From: Petropleomorpha daqingensis
Lineage (GTDB): Bacteria > Actinomycetota > Actinomycetes > Mycobacteriales > Geodermatophilaceae
NCBI RefSeq assembly: GCF_013408985.1
Contig: NZ_JACBZT010000001.1
Location: 62,001-126,000 of the forward strand
Reading direction: 5' to 3'
Length of the DNA stretch: 64,000 bases
Positions 17,055 through 25,651 of the stretch are shown piece by piece. The stretch's first letter is position 1; every line of letters starts with the position of its first letter. A program made the translations under genes and the position numbers. A model generated the notes under the pieces. It was not told the origin of the DNA. It saw only the letters and a program-made list of their open reading frames with translations, and did no database searches.

Positions 17055-17857
17055 CAGCCACCCACCGACGAGAAGCGCTTGATCCCCGCCCGCCAGACCA
17101 CCGCGACCAGCACCGCGCCGACGGCGATCCAGACCGCCTGCTGCAGCAGCCCGGTGAACAGCTCGGACGTGGAGAGGTCCCCGGCCAGCACGTCGATCGG
17201 GTAGCCGAACGTCGAGGGGAACGGCGAGAAGTTCGCGACCGTCGCGGCCCACGCCGGCAGCAGGGCCAGGGGCAGGAGCCGGCCGGAGAGCAGCAGCTCG
17301 GCGGTGAAGTAGAGCTGGTAGAGCGCGCCGACCCGCGTCGTCCAGAAGGTGACCATGCCGAGCACCCACAGCAGCAGCGACCGGATCAGATAGGCGCCCC
17401 AGATCGCGAGGAAGAAGACGACGCCCTCCAGCCAGCTGACGTCGAAGGTGGGCCGGAACAGCAGCGAGAGCACCACCGCGATCGGCAGCCACAGCACGAT
17501 GACGACGACCTTCCACCCGGCGAAGTAGGCGAGGTCGTAGTGGATGGGGTGCACCGGCCGGACCAGCTGCCCGGACAGCTCCCCCTGCTGGATGCGCTCC
17601 TCCCACCCGTAGGGCGTGAAGACGATGTTCATGTTCCGGACCAGCGTCCAGACGATGTAGTACGCGGCGAACTGCCCCGTGGTGATGCCCTCGACCGCGC
17701 CACCCTGCGCCCGGGCGACGGTCTGCCAGACGACGAGGTAGACGATCGGCTCGGCCACCATGCCGACCATGTAGAGGTAGTTGGCCGTGCGGTACTGGAA
17801 CTGGGCCTGCACCGCGGTCGCGGCCACGACCCGGTAGAAGCCGAGCAGGCCCGTCAC
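17054..17857 (-). CDS. ABC-2 type exporter permease
   Basis: 267 residues and six hydrophobic segments. FQYRTANYLYMVGMVAEPIVYLVVWQTVAR opens the protein, and QQGELSGQLVRPVHPIHYDLAYFAGWK marks the conserved cytoplasmic loop. It is the sister permease of the downstream gene. The GTG start overlaps the ATPase stop (GTGA). The exporter's substrate is unknown; relatives handle drugs, lipids or peptides. Confidence 0.87.
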   Translation of the reverse strand: MTGLLGFYRVVAATAVQAQFQYRTANYLYMVGMVAEPIVYLVVWQTVARAQGGAVEGITTGQFAAYYIVWTLVRNMNIVFTPYGWEERIQQGELSGQLVRPVHPIHYDLAYFAGWKVVVIVLWLPIAVVLSLLFRPTFDVSWLEGVVFFLAIWGAYLIRSLLLWVLGMVTFWTTRVGALYQLYFTAELLLSGRLLPLALLPAWAATVANFSPFPSTFGYPIDVLAGDLSTSELFTGLLQQAVWIAVGAVLVAVVWRAGIKRFSSVGG

Positions 17858-18852
17858 GCCGGCTCCCGGGAACCGGCGAAGACCTGCTCGATGACGTCCT
17901 CGACGGGCGGGTCCTCGATGGTCAGCCCGCTCACGCCGGTGCCGGTGAGCAGCGCCGCGGCCACCTCGGAGCTGCGCTCGGTGGGCACCCGCAGCACGAC
18001 CCGCCCCTCGTCGTCCGGCGGCTGCACGATCTCGCCGTAGCCGGACAGGTCGAGGGTCGGGTCGGGCAGGGTGACGGTGAGCGTCCGGTGCGGCGAGAAC
18101 CGCGTGGTCAGCTCGCGCAGGCCGCCGTCGTACAGGACGACGCCGCCGTCGATGACGATCACCCGGCGGCACAGCGCCTGGACGTCGGCCATGTAGTGGC
18201 TGGTGAGCAGCACCGAGGCGCCGTGCCGGCGGTTGTACTCGGCGAGGAACGCGCGGATGCGCTTCTGCGCGGTGACGTCGAGGCCGATCGTGGGCTCGTC
18301 GAGGAACAGCACGCGCGGGCGGTGCAGCAGCGCCCCGCAGATCTCGGCCTTCATCCGCTCGCCGAGCGAGAGGTTGCGCACCGGCTTCTTGACCAGGTCA
18401 CCGAGCTCGAGCAGCTCGACCAGCTCGTCGCGGGTGCGCCGGAACTCCGCGTCCGGGATCCGGTAGATCGCCCGGTTCATCTCGAAGGAGTCCCCGGCCG
18501 GGATGTCCCACTGCAGCTGGTTGCGGTTGCCCATGACCAGGGTGATCTGCCGCAGGTAGTCCTTCTCCCGCCGCTGCGGCGTGTGGCCGAGGACGACGGC
18601 CTCACCGGAGGTCGGGTAGAGCAGCCCCGAGAGCATCTTCAGCGTGGTCGTCTTGCCCGCGCCGTTGGGCCCGAGGAAGCCGACCACCTCACCCGGCGCG
18701 ATGTCGAAGGACACCCCCGCGACGGCGTGCACGTCGCGGTGCGTGCGGCGGACCAGGCTCTTCAGCGAGGCCTTGAGGCCGGCCTCGCGCTCGGGCACCC
18801 GGAACGTCTTGCGCAGCTCGCGCACCCGGATGACCGGATCGTCGTCGTCCAC
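17854..18852 (-). CDS. ABC exporter ATP-binding protein
   Basis: 332 residues. Walker A GPNGAGKT (61-68), a Q-loop-like GNRNQLQWDIPA, signature LSLGERMKAE and Walker B VLFLDEPTIGLD are all intact, with the switch His in LTSHYM. The long N-terminal strand pair and the GNRNQLQWDIP block match the COG4586 ATPases that accompany paired ABC-2 permeases. The C-terminal 90 residues form the accessory regulatory domain. It is first in the operon and drives the two following permeases. Confidence 0.93.
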   Translation of the reverse strand: MDDDDPVIRVRELRKTFRVPEREAGLKASLKSLVRRTHRDVHAVAGVSFDIAPGEVVGFLGPNGAGKTTTLKMLSGLLYPTSGEAVVLGHTPQRREKDYLRQITLVMGNRNQLQWDIPAGDSFEMNRAIYRIPDAEFRRTRDELVELLELGDLVKKPVRNLSLGERMKAEICGALLHRPRVLFLDEPTIGLDVTAQKRIRAFLAEYNRRHGASVLLTSHYMADVQALCRRVIVIDGGVVLYDGGLRELTTRFSPHRTLTVTLPDPTLDLSGYGEIVQPPDDEGRVVLRVPTERSSEVAAALLTGTGVSGLTIEDPPVEDVIEQVFAGSREPA

Positions 18853-18894
18853 GGCCCGAACCTAACCGGGCACGCGGCTCGGGTCGTGCCGATT

Positions 18895-19386
18895 TCAGGA
18901 GCTGCGGACGACGAGGTCGATCCGGGTCGCGGCGGGCGTGCAGTCCTCCAGCGCCCGGATCCCCCAGCGGCCGGTCAGCCCGTTGCCGGTGAAGTTGGAC
19001 TCGGCGTCGCGCTCCTCGGTCTCGCCCTCGGTGAGGGTGATCCCGGCGGCGGCGTAGGCCTGCTGGAGGTCGGCCAGGACGTCGGGTTCGGCCGCGGGCA
19101 CCACGCCGGTGAGCACCGTCCGCCCGTCGTCGCGCTGGTCGACGGCGACCACGACCGTGCCCTGGGGCAGCGGGGCCGACAGGTCGCCGGGGACGTCGAC
19201 GGGGGTGGCGTCGGCGGGGCAGTCGACCGTCGCCGGCGTACCCGATCGCTCGGCGCCGACCTCCTCCCCCTCGTCCTCCTCGTGCTTCGTCGACGAGGAG
19301 GACGACGCGGCCTCGGCACCCTGGTCGCCGCAGCCCGCGAGCAGACCCGCCAGCAGCAGCAGGGCGAGCAGCGGTCGACGGCTCAC
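18895..19386 (-). CDS. Putative lipoprotein
   Basis: 163 residues. The lipobox LLAGLLAGCG places the lipidated Cys near residue 19, after a basic, Leu-rich signal. A Ser/Glu/Asp-rich spacer follows, then a compact alpha/beta domain of about 110 residues with two Cys (DCPAD and EDCTP) that could pair. No family recognised. The GTG start overlaps the stop of the secreted BNR-type protein, so the two are probably made together at the cell surface. Confidence 0.75.
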   Translation of the reverse strand: MSRRPLLALLLLAGLLAGCGDQGAEAASSSSSTKHEEDEGEEVGAERSGTPATVDCPADATPVDVPGDLSAPLPQGTVVVAVDQRDDGRTVLTGVVPAAEPDVLADLQQAYAAAGITLTEGETEERDAESNFTGNGLTGRWGIRALEDCTPAATRIDLVVRSS

Positions 19387-21182
19387 TTGTGACCCTTCTT
19401 CGTCTTCGTGGTCGTCGTCGCCGGGTCGTAGGCGCTGAACAGCCGCGGCCCGTCGGTCTGCCGGGCGATCGTGGCCAGGGCGTCGTAGTTCTGCGCCCCG
19501 CCGGACGCCGCGCACGTGCCGGTGCACCCGTCCGCGAACGCCACCAGCACCCGCCCCTGCCCGTCGACCGTCACGTCGATGAAGTCCAGCAGGTTGCGGT
19601 CGTCCCCGCACGTCGTCCCGCCGGTGCAGATCGAGCCGCGCTGGACCGGGTCGTTCGGCGTGGCGTCGACGGTCTTCCACGACTGCCCGCCGTCGATGGT
19701 CGTGGCGACGTAGAGGTGCCAGACACCGGTGAAGTTCGCGGTGTCCTGGTAGTTGCCGCCGGTCATCGTCCCGAGGAAGGCGAACGCGGCCCGGTTGTCG
19801 TCGCCGGCCACCATCGCCGGGAAGACGACGTTCTGGACGCCGAGCTGGGCGCCCACGTCCTGACCGTCGACCCACGTCTCGCCGTGGTCGTGGCTGACCG
19901 CGATCCGGGCGTGCCCGTCGGCGGCCTGGTAGCCGAAGTAGACGGTGCCGTTGCTGCCGATGCCGACCGACGGGTCGGAGTCGCCGGGGGTGGAGCCGGG
20001 CACCGGCCGGACGCTCCAGTGCAGGCCGTTGTCCTCGGAGACCGCGAGCGCCTGGCCGGAGCCGCAGCCCTTGTTCGGCACGTAGACGGTGCCGGTCACC
20101 GGGTCGACCTTGACGTGGCCGTGCAGGCCGCCGCACTGGGTGAGGTCGTAGATCGGGACGGCCGGGCCGTAGGTCAGGCCGCCGTCGTGGCTGCTGGCGC
20201 ACAGCGCATCGGCGATGTCCTGCGAGCAGTAGTAGACGGCGTCCGGGTAGCCGGTCAGCGCGCCCAGGCCGTTGTCGGCGAAGGGGCCACCGCCGATCGT
20301 CTGGTGGTCGACGCCGGAGTTGATTCCCGAGCCGGTCGTCGTCGTCCAGGTGTCGCCGTCGTCGTCGGTGTAGCAGGTGAGCGCGGTCTTGCCGGCCAGC
20401 TGCGACTCGAACGTGCGCCCGGTGGTCCGGTCGGTGTAGAGGATCGGGTCGAGGCTCTCGGTGCTGCCCAGCGGGCAGCCGTTGCCGGCGTTGGCGCTCT
20501 TGTCCTGCCAGGTGGCGGACGTGCCCGAGAAGCCGACGCGGTAGGTCGACAGGTACGACTGGTACATCACGGCGCCGGTCGTCGGGTTGACGCCGATCGA
20601 GGGCTCGCCGGCGTTGTGCGCGTCGCCCAGGCTCTCGGGTGCGGCGTAGGTGCCGTAGGCCGGTGCGGGGAAGGTGGCCGGAGCGGGGTTGGCCGGGGTC
20701 GTGGTCAGCTGCGCCGTCCCGGTGAAGGACTCGCCGAGGGGCGCGAACGGGACGACGCGGACGGTGTAGTCACCGGTGTCCGGCGGGAGCAGCACCTGCT
20801 CGGGGTCGGCGCTGGACGCCGAGGTGCCGACGACGTCGCCCGCGGCGTCGAGCACGTACAGGTCGAAGTCGGCCGCGGTGTTCGCCCAGGAGACCGAGAT
20901 GGCCAGCTGGTGGCCGTCGCCGTAGCCGGGCGGGGTGCTGACGTGCAGCGTGTAGTCGTCGCACAGCTGCTCCGAGCCGCACACCGGGTCGCCGGCCTGC
21001 GCGCTGGCGTTCGGGGCGACGAACGGGCCGGCCGTCCAGGTGGTCGACGTCGCCGTGTCGCTCACCGACCCCTCGGTCGGTGCCGCCGCGTCGGCAGGCA
21101 GCACGACGGCCGCCGCCAGGGCGGCCGCACCTGCGGCAGCCACCGTGATCCGAGTCCTCGCTGATCCCCGACCGAGTCGCAT
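19383..21182 (-). CDS. Secreted BNR/sialidase-like beta-propeller protein
   Basis: 599 residues. The Sec signal peptide has an Ala-rich core and an ADAAA cleavage region near residue 33. Residues about 90-165 form a pre-peptidase-type beta domain (DFDLYVLDAAGDVVG...DTGDYTVRVVPFAP). The rest contains repeated Asp-box-like units such as SHDGGLTYG, SEDNGLHWS, SHDHGETWV and TIDGGQSWK, each matching S-x-D-x-G-x-x-W, as in exo-alpha-sialidase propellers. Sialidase catalytic Arg residues are not obvious, so a sialidase reaction is unproven. Several Cys pairs fit an extracellular protein. Confidence 0.85.
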   Translation of the reverse strand: MRLGRGSARTRITVAAAGAAALAAAVVLPADAAAPTEGSVSDTATSTTWTAGPFVAPNASAQAGDPVCGSEQLCDDYTLHVSTPPGYGDGHQLAISVSWANTAADFDLYVLDAAGDVVGTSASSADPEQVLLPPDTGDYTVRVVPFAPLGESFTGTAQLTTTPANPAPATFPAPAYGTYAAPESLGDAHNAGEPSIGVNPTTGAVMYQSYLSTYRVGFSGTSATWQDKSANAGNGCPLGSTESLDPILYTDRTTGRTFESQLAGKTALTCYTDDDGDTWTTTTGSGINSGVDHQTIGGGPFADNGLGALTGYPDAVYYCSQDIADALCASSHDGGLTYGPAVPIYDLTQCGGLHGHVKVDPVTGTVYVPNKGCGSGQALAVSEDNGLHWSVRPVPGSTPGDSDPSVGIGSNGTVYFGYQAADGHARIAVSHDHGETWVDGQDVGAQLGVQNVVFPAMVAGDDNRAAFAFLGTMTGGNYQDTANFTGVWHLYVATTIDGGQSWKTVDATPNDPVQRGSICTGGTTCGDDRNLLDFIDVTVDGQGRVLVAFADGCTGTCAASGGAQNYDALATIARQTDGPRLFSAYDPATTTTKTKKGHK

Positions 21183-21261
21183 GCCGATCCAACGAGGGCG
21201 CCGGTCAGAGGTGACGGTCTCACGTGATGCAGTTCAGCGCGGCGTTTAGGGAGCTAACGGT

Positions 21262-21271
21262 TAGACGTCTA
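21262..21271. promoter_or_regulatory. Candidate MarR operator
   Basis: TAGACGTCTA is a perfect 10-base palindrome flanked by imperfect repeats (AACGGT on the left, CGGTT on the right), 11 bases before the marR start and within the 100-base divergent region shared with the secreted-protein operon. Autoregulation is inferred from position only. Confidence 0.4.
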
Positions 21272-21282
21272 CGGTTGCCGTC

Positions 21283-21711
21283 ATGGCGCCCGGCGAGCTC
21301 CCCCTCGGTCTGCTCGTGGCGCGCACGGCCAAGGCGCTCGACCGGGCCTTCGACGATCACCTCTCGGCAGTCGGCGGCTCCGGTGCCACCTGGCTGGTCC
21401 TTTCGTCACTGAAGGACGGCGGGCACCGGACGCAGGGCGAGCTCGCCGCGGCGGTCGGCGTCCGCTCCCCCACGCTGACCCACCACCTCGACGGGCTGGA
21501 GCGCGCCGGGCTGGTGACCCGCGAGCGCGACCCGGCAAACCGCCGCGTGCAGCAGGTCGCGCTCACCGAGGCCGGGGAGGCGCTGTTCGTCCGGCTGCGG
21601 CGGTCGGCCGCCGCGTTCGACGGCCGGCTCAGGGCGGGTCTGGACGACGACGAGGTCGCCCTGCTGCGCCGGCTGCTCGCGCACCTGGTGGAGAACTCGC
21701 AGCCGGACTGA
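21283..21711 (+). CDS. MarR-family transcriptional regulator
   Basis: 142 residues. The winged HTH is clear: TQGELAAAVGVRSPTLTHHLDGLERAGLVTRERDPANRRVQQVALTEAG (about 46-94), with the DxRxx(R) wing motif as RDPANRR. Flanking helices form the dimer interface. The ligand is unknown. It heads a plus-strand string with a hypothetical, a methyltransferase and a VOC gene, and is divergent from the secreted-protein operon. Confidence 0.92.
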   Translation: MAPGELPLGLLVARTAKALDRAFDDHLSAVGGSGATWLVLSSLKDGGHRTQGELAAAVGVRSPTLTHHLDGLERAGLVTRERDPANRRVQQVALTEAGEALFVRLRRSAAAFDGRLRAGLDDDEVALLRRLLAHLVENSQPD

Positions 21712-21721
21712 GGATGAGTGC

Positions 21722-22054
21722 ATGACCCGCACGCCGTTCGCCCACGACGCCGTCGTGGCGATGGACCCGACCGACGACGAGCGCGCGCCGGGCGCGGCGA
21801 TCACCGTCGCCCTCTGCGGCAGCTGGGACCACGACCCACCGTGCCCGCTGGCGCCGCACTTCACCGGTGCCGAGCGGGCCGGCGAGGAGGTGCGGCTGCG
21901 GATCCTGTTCGCCGCCGAGCCGGGCGACGAGCGGCGGGTGCGCGAGCTGATCGACGGCGCGCTCGCGAACGGCACCTGGCGGCTGGTGAGCTCCGCGCCC
22001 TCACCCGTGCGGCCGGCCGAACAGGACCACGCCGCCCGGCTCACGCGCAGCTGA
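21722..22054 (+). CDS. Conserved hypothetical protein
   Basis: 110 residues. The central part, CGSWDHDPPCPLAPHFTGAERAGEEVRLRILFAAEPGDERRVRELIDGAL, has two Cys and a His that might bind a metal. It resembles small actinobacterial proteins of unknown function that I recall with the same DPPCPLAPH motif. It follows marR by 10 bases and precedes the methyltransferase by 3 bases, which suggests one transcript. Confidence 0.65.
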   Translation: MTRTPFAHDAVVAMDPTDDERAPGAAITVALCGSWDHDPPCPLAPHFTGAERAGEEVRLRILFAAEPGDERRVRELIDGALANGTWRLVSSAPSPVRPAEQDHAARLTRS

Positions 22055-22057
22055 CCG

Positions 22058-22765
22058 ATGGCCGACGCGCACTTCACCGAGCCACGGCTCGTCGCGCTCT
22101 ACGACGTCCTGGAAGGCGGCCGCGAGGACCTCGCCCCCTACCTGGCGCTCGCCGAGGAGGTCGGCGCGCGCAGCGTCGTGGACGTCGGCTGCGGCACCGG
22201 GACTCTCGCCTGCCTGCTGGCCGAACGGGGACTGGACGTGGTCGGGGTCGACCCGGCCGCCGCGTCCCTGGAGGTGGCCCGCCGCAAACCGCACGCCGAC
22301 CGGGTGCGCTGGGTGCTCGGGGACGCGACGGCTCTCCCGCCGCTGCAGGCCGACCTGGTCACGATGACCGGCAACGTCGCCCAGGTGTTCCTCGAGGACG
22401 ACGACTGGGCCGCGGCACTGCGGGCGGTGCACGCGGCGCTGCGCCCGGGTGGCCGGTTCGTGTTCGAGACCCGGCGGCCCGAGCGGGAGGCCTGGCGGGA
22501 ATGGACGCCGGAGCGGACGACGACGCGGATCGGCGACGTCGAGACGTGGCAAGACGTCACCGACGTCCGCGACGGCCGGGTCTCCTTCCGGACCACGTTC
22601 GTGTTCGAGGACGGCGTCCTCACCTCCGACTCCACGCTGCGGTTCCGCACCCGCGCGGAGCTGGACGGGTCGCTGGCCGAGGCGGGATTCGTGGTCGACG
22701 ACGTCCGCGACGCGCCCGACCGGCCGGGCCGCGAGTTCGTCGTCCTCTGCCGCCGCGCGGGCTGA
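22058..22765 (+). CDS. Class I SAM-dependent methyltransferase
   Basis: 235 residues. The SAM-binding motif I is VVDVGCGTGTLACLLAERG (about 40-58). The acidic residue after strand 2 is in VVGVDPAA, and motif II is DLVTMTGNVAQVF. The ALRPGGRFVFETRRP block is motif III. The substrate cannot be predicted; relatives include ubiquinone/menaquinone-type and small-molecule methyltransferases. Confidence 0.9.
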   Translation: MADAHFTEPRLVALYDVLEGGREDLAPYLALAEEVGARSVVDVGCGTGTLACLLAERGLDVVGVDPAAASLEVARRKPHADRVRWVLGDATALPPLQADLVTMTGNVAQVFLEDDDWAAALRAVHAALRPGGRFVFETRRPEREAWREWTPERTTTRIGDVETWQDVTDVRDGRVSFRTTFVFEDGVLTSDSTLRFRTRAELDGSLAEAGFVVDDVRDAPDRPGREFVVLCRRAG

Positions 22766-22787
22766 CCGCGTGCGCGAGGATGCCCCG

Positions 22788-23162
22788 GTGACCGACGTGC
22801 CGAAGCCGTTCGGGATGACGCTGCAGGTGCAGGTCGACGATCTCGAGCGGGCTCGCCGCTTCTTCTGCCTGGTCCTCGGCAGGGCGCCGGAGTTCGACCC
22901 GCAGGGCGGCGATGTCCTCGCGTGGCGGGTCGGCGACGGCGAGACGTGGCTCGAGGTGGTCGGGGTGACCGGGCCGGTGCGTCCCCTGGTCACCCGGGTG
23001 CGCTTCGGCATCGACGACCTCAACGCCGCCCGCGCCACGGTGGAGGCCGCCGGGACGCCGGTCTCGGCGGCGACATCGCTGCCCGGCCTCGCGCGGTGGG
23101 CCGACTTCACCGACCCGTGGGGGAACCAGCTCGGCTTCTACGAGGTCCTCGACGCCGGCTGA
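22788..23162 (+). CDS. VOC-superfamily (glyoxalase-like) protein
   Basis: 124 residues with VOC halves: MTLQVQVDDLERARRFFCLVLGRAPEF at the front and RFGIDDLNAARATVEAAG...ADFTDPWGNQLGFYEVL at the end. The DPWGNQLGFYE motif carries the C-terminal metal-site Glu. The start is uncertain: GTG at 22788 is preferred, but an in-frame GTG at 22770 would add six residues. Its reaction is unknown. Confidence 0.82.
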   Translation: MTDVPKPFGMTLQVQVDDLERARRFFCLVLGRAPEFDPQGGDVLAWRVGDGETWLEVVGVTGPVRPLVTRVRFGIDDLNAARATVEAAGTPVSAATSLPGLARWADFTDPWGNQLGFYEVLDAG

Positions 23163-23168
23163 CGACGC

Positions 23169-24458
23169 CTACGCGAGCTCGCCGGGCGAACCGGCGCAGG
23201 CCGCGGCGCGGTCGAGCAGCAGGGCGCGCTCCCGCTCGTTGCGGGTGAGCGCGGCCGCCTCCTCGAACTCCGCGCGCGCCTCGGCGAGCCGGCCGAGCTG
23301 CTCGAGCAGGTCGCCGCGGACGCTGGGCAGCAGGTGGTAGCCGCGCAGCACGTCGTCCTCGCGCAGGGCGTCGACCAGCTCCAGGCCGGCTGCCGGCCCG
23401 TAGGCGCGCGAGACGGCGACCGCACGGTTGAGCTCGACCACCGGCGAGGGCGTCAGCTCGGCGAGCGCCTCGTACAGCGCGGCGATCCGCACCCAGTCGG
23501 TCTCCTCGACCGAGCGGGCGCGGGTGTGGCAGGCCGCGATCGCCGCCTGCAGCGCGTACGGGCCGAGGCTGCCGCCGACCGCCTGCGCCCGGTCCAGCGC
23601 GGTCAGGCCGCGGCCGATGAGCACGCGGTCCCAGCGGCTGCGGTCCTGGTCGCCGAGCAGCACGGGTGCGCCGTCCGGGCCGACCCGCGCCCGCAGCCGG
23701 GAGGCCTGGATCTCCATGAGCGCGACGAGGCCGTGCACCTCGGACTCCCCCGGCGTCAGCTCGGCCAGGATGCGGCCCAGCCGCAGCGCCTCCTGGCACA
23801 GCGTCGGGCGGATCCAGTCCTCGCCGGCGGTGGCCGCGTAGCCCTCGTTGAAGACCAGGTAGACCACCTCGAGCACCGAGGAGAGCCGGGCGGTGAACTC
23901 CGTGCCGGCCGGCACCTCGAACGGCACCCGGGCCGCGGTGAGCGTGCGCTTGGCGCGGACGATCCGCTGCGCCAGCGTCGCCTCGGGCACGAGGAAGGCC
24001 CGGGCGATCTCGTCGGTGGTCAGGCCGCCGACCAGCCGGAGGGTGAGCGCGACCCGCGCCTCGCGGCCGAGCACCGGGTGGCAGGAGATGAACACCAGCC
24101 GCAGGACGTCGTCCTCGACGACCTCGTCGAGCTGCGCCGCCCAGTCGGGCTCGTCGGCCTGGGTGAGCTCCCGGCCGAGCTCGGCGGTCTTGCGCTGCAG
24201 CGTGGCGCCGCGGCGGAACGCGTCGATGGCGCGGTGCTTGGCGGTGGACATGAGCCAGGCACCGGGCCTGTCCGGGACGCCGTCGGCCGGCCACTGCTCG
24301 AGCGCGGCGACCAGCGCGTCCTGCGCCAGTTCCTCGGCGAGCCCGACGTTCCCGGTGACGCGGGTCAGCGCACCGAGCAGCTTGGCCGACTCCATGCGCC
24401 AGACGGCGTCGACGACGCGGTGGACGTCCACCGTCGCCGTCGACGCCGGGTCGCTCAT
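23169..24458 (-). CDS. ECF42-type RNA polymerase sigma factor (DUF6596)
   Basis: 429 residues, twice the size of ordinary ECF sigma factors. Region 2 shows LAEELAQDALVAALEQWPADGVPDRPGAWLMSTAKHRAIDAFRR (about 43-86), and region 4 is GLTTDEIARAFLVPEATLAQRIVRAKRTL. The extra C-terminal half has FNEGYAATAG, HGLVALMEIQASR and LNRAVAVSRAYGPAAGLELVD, the DUF6596/TPR-like extension of the ECF42 class. No anti-sigma factor is adjacent. As usual for this class the partner is a YciI protein, whose stop overlaps this ATG (TGATG). Confidence 0.93.
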   Translation of the reverse strand: MSDPASTATVDVHRVVDAVWRMESAKLLGALTRVTGNVGLAEELAQDALVAALEQWPADGVPDRPGAWLMSTAKHRAIDAFRRGATLQRKTAELGRELTQADEPDWAAQLDEVVEDDVLRLVFISCHPVLGREARVALTLRLVGGLTTDEIARAFLVPEATLAQRIVRAKRTLTAARVPFEVPAGTEFTARLSSVLEVVYLVFNEGYAATAGEDWIRPTLCQEALRLGRILAELTPGESEVHGLVALMEIQASRLRARVGPDGAPVLLGDQDRSRWDRVLIGRGLTALDRAQAVGGSLGPYALQAAIAACHTRARSVEETDWVRIAALYEALAELTPSPVVELNRAVAVSRAYGPAAGLELVDALREDDVLRGYHLLPSVRGDLLEQLGRLAEARAEFEEAAALTRNERERALLLDRAAACAGSPGELA

Positions 24459-24880
24459 CAGGCGTGCTGCGCCGCGGACTGCGCCCGCAGCTGCGCTTCC
24501 TTCTCCTGCAGCTCGGCGGTGTAGGCCTCGCCGAGGTCCTCGGCCTCGGCGACCTTGCGGACCTCGACCTCGGCGTCGCGGAACGGCGCCTTCTTCACCC
24601 ACTCCAGGACCTCCTCGCGCGAGGAGACCTGCAGGATCCAGAAGCCGGCGACCAGCTCCTTGGTCTCGGCGAACGGGCCGTCGAGCACCGTGGTCCGCCC
24701 GTCGTTGCCGAACCGCACCCGGGCGCCCTTCGAGCTCGGCGTCAGGCCCTCGCCGGCCAGCAGCACGCCGGCCTTGACGAGCTCCTCGTTGTAGGCGCCC
24801 ATCTCGGCGAACTCCTCCTGGGTCGGCAGGACGCCGTTCTCGGTGTCCTCGGTCGCCTTGACGATCACCATGTAGCGCAT
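24458..24880 (-). CDS. YciI/DGPF-family protein paired with the ECF42 sigma factor
   Basis: 140 residues. MRYMVIVKATEDTENG, the conserved GAYNEELVKAGVLLAGEGLTPSSKGARVRF and the signature LDGPFAETKELVAGFWILQV identify the DGPF/YCII class. The C-terminal tail is a charged helix rich in Glu, Ala and Gln. It lies immediately upstream of the sigma gene with overlapping stop/start codons and has a GGAGGAG ribosome site. Its biochemical role, probably upstream or downstream of the sigma factor, is not known. Confidence 0.92.
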   Translation of the reverse strand: MRYMVIVKATEDTENGVLPTQEEFAEMGAYNEELVKAGVLLAGEGLTPSSKGARVRFGNDGRTTVLDGPFAETKELVAGFWILQVSSREEVLEWVKKAPFRDAEVEVRKVAEAEDLGEAYTAELQEKEAQLRAQSAAQHA

Positions 24881-24987
24881 CGGTCTGCTCCTCCGTCGGT
24901 GGCGAGGCGTGATCCCCGCACTGCACGCACGTCGAACGGCGAGCCGGCGGATCGACAACCGGCCGCGAACTTTTTTCTACCGGGGGA

Positions 24988-25524
24988 TCAGGACACCGGC
25001 TGCAGGTCGGCGGCACCGAAGGAGACGTTGAACCGGTCGCACCAGACCACGACGCTCGTGTACGAGGTCGCATCGACGCCGTCGGGCACCTCGTAGTTCT
25101 GGTCGCCGATGTTGCCCTTGAGCGGGCCGAGGTCGACGTAGTCGTCGTCGAAGGCGTCGTCGTCCCCGTTGGCCTGGTTCTTCGACAGCCAGACGACGAG
25201 CACCGGCCCGTTCGAGGTCTCGAAGCCCTCGAACCGGACGATCACCCTCCCGTCCGGCAGCTGCAGGACCTTCGCCGTCCCCACCGTGTCGTGCTCGCGC
25301 GAGATGAAGGTGCCGGTGGCCAGTTCCACCGGGCCGGCGGGTGCGGACGGCGACGCGGTCCCCGACGGCATCGCGGACTCCTCGGCGGCCACGCTGGGCA
25401 GCGCCTCGTTCACGCGGTCGTCGTAGAAGAGCTTCTGCGGCTGGAACCAGATCAGGGTGACCGCGGCCAGCACCACCAGCACCGCCGCGCCGAGCCAGAT
25501 CCATGTCCTGCGCCGGAGAGCCAT
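24988..25524 (-). CDS. DM13-domain membrane-anchored protein
   Basis: 178 residues. An N-terminal membrane anchor (about residues 8-26) is followed by a Ser/Pro/Ala-rich linker and a DM13 domain (about 68-178). Domain marks are FEGFETSNGPVLVVWLS, DLGPLKGNIGDQNYEVP and YTSVVVWCDRFNVSFGAADL, including the single conserved Cys in VVWCDRF. DM13 domains are proposed redox or adhesion modules outside the membrane. It is transcribed alone. Confidence 0.85.
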   Translation of the reverse strand: MALRRRTWIWLGAAVLVVLAAVTLIWFQPQKLFYDDRVNEALPSVAAEESAMPSGTASPSAPAGPVELATGTFISREHDTVGTAKVLQLPDGRVIVRFEGFETSNGPVLVVWLSKNQANGDDDAFDDDYVDLGPLKGNIGDQNYEVPDGVDATSYTSVVVWCDRFNVSFGAADLQPVS

Positions 25525-25600
25525 GGCGGCGGAGGGTAGTGGCGCCGGCGGCCGCGCATCAGGCCTCCGGACGCGCCGATCCGGCCTGTGGACAAGACGC

Positions 25601-25636
25601 CGACGCCCCTCCGGCCGGGTGGCCGGAGAGGCGTCG
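25601..25636 (-). terminator. Hairpin terminator after the LppU-like gene
   Basis: Sixteen-base arms CGACGCCCCTCCGGCC and its complement pair with one mismatch around a GGGT loop. It lies 15 bases beyond the minus-strand stop at 25652. Confidence 0.72.
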
Positions 25637-25651
25637 GGACGAGCGGAGAGG

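Noticed and set aside
16272-18852. Calling the ABC-2 exporter a daunorubicin resistance pump
   Set aside because: The family similarity covers exporters of many substrates, and no biosynthetic genes lie beside it, so no substrate was assigned.
19383-21182. Naming the secreted propeller a sialidase
   Set aside because: Asp-box-like repeats are present, but the catalytic Arg triad, Tyr and Asp of sialidases could not be placed.
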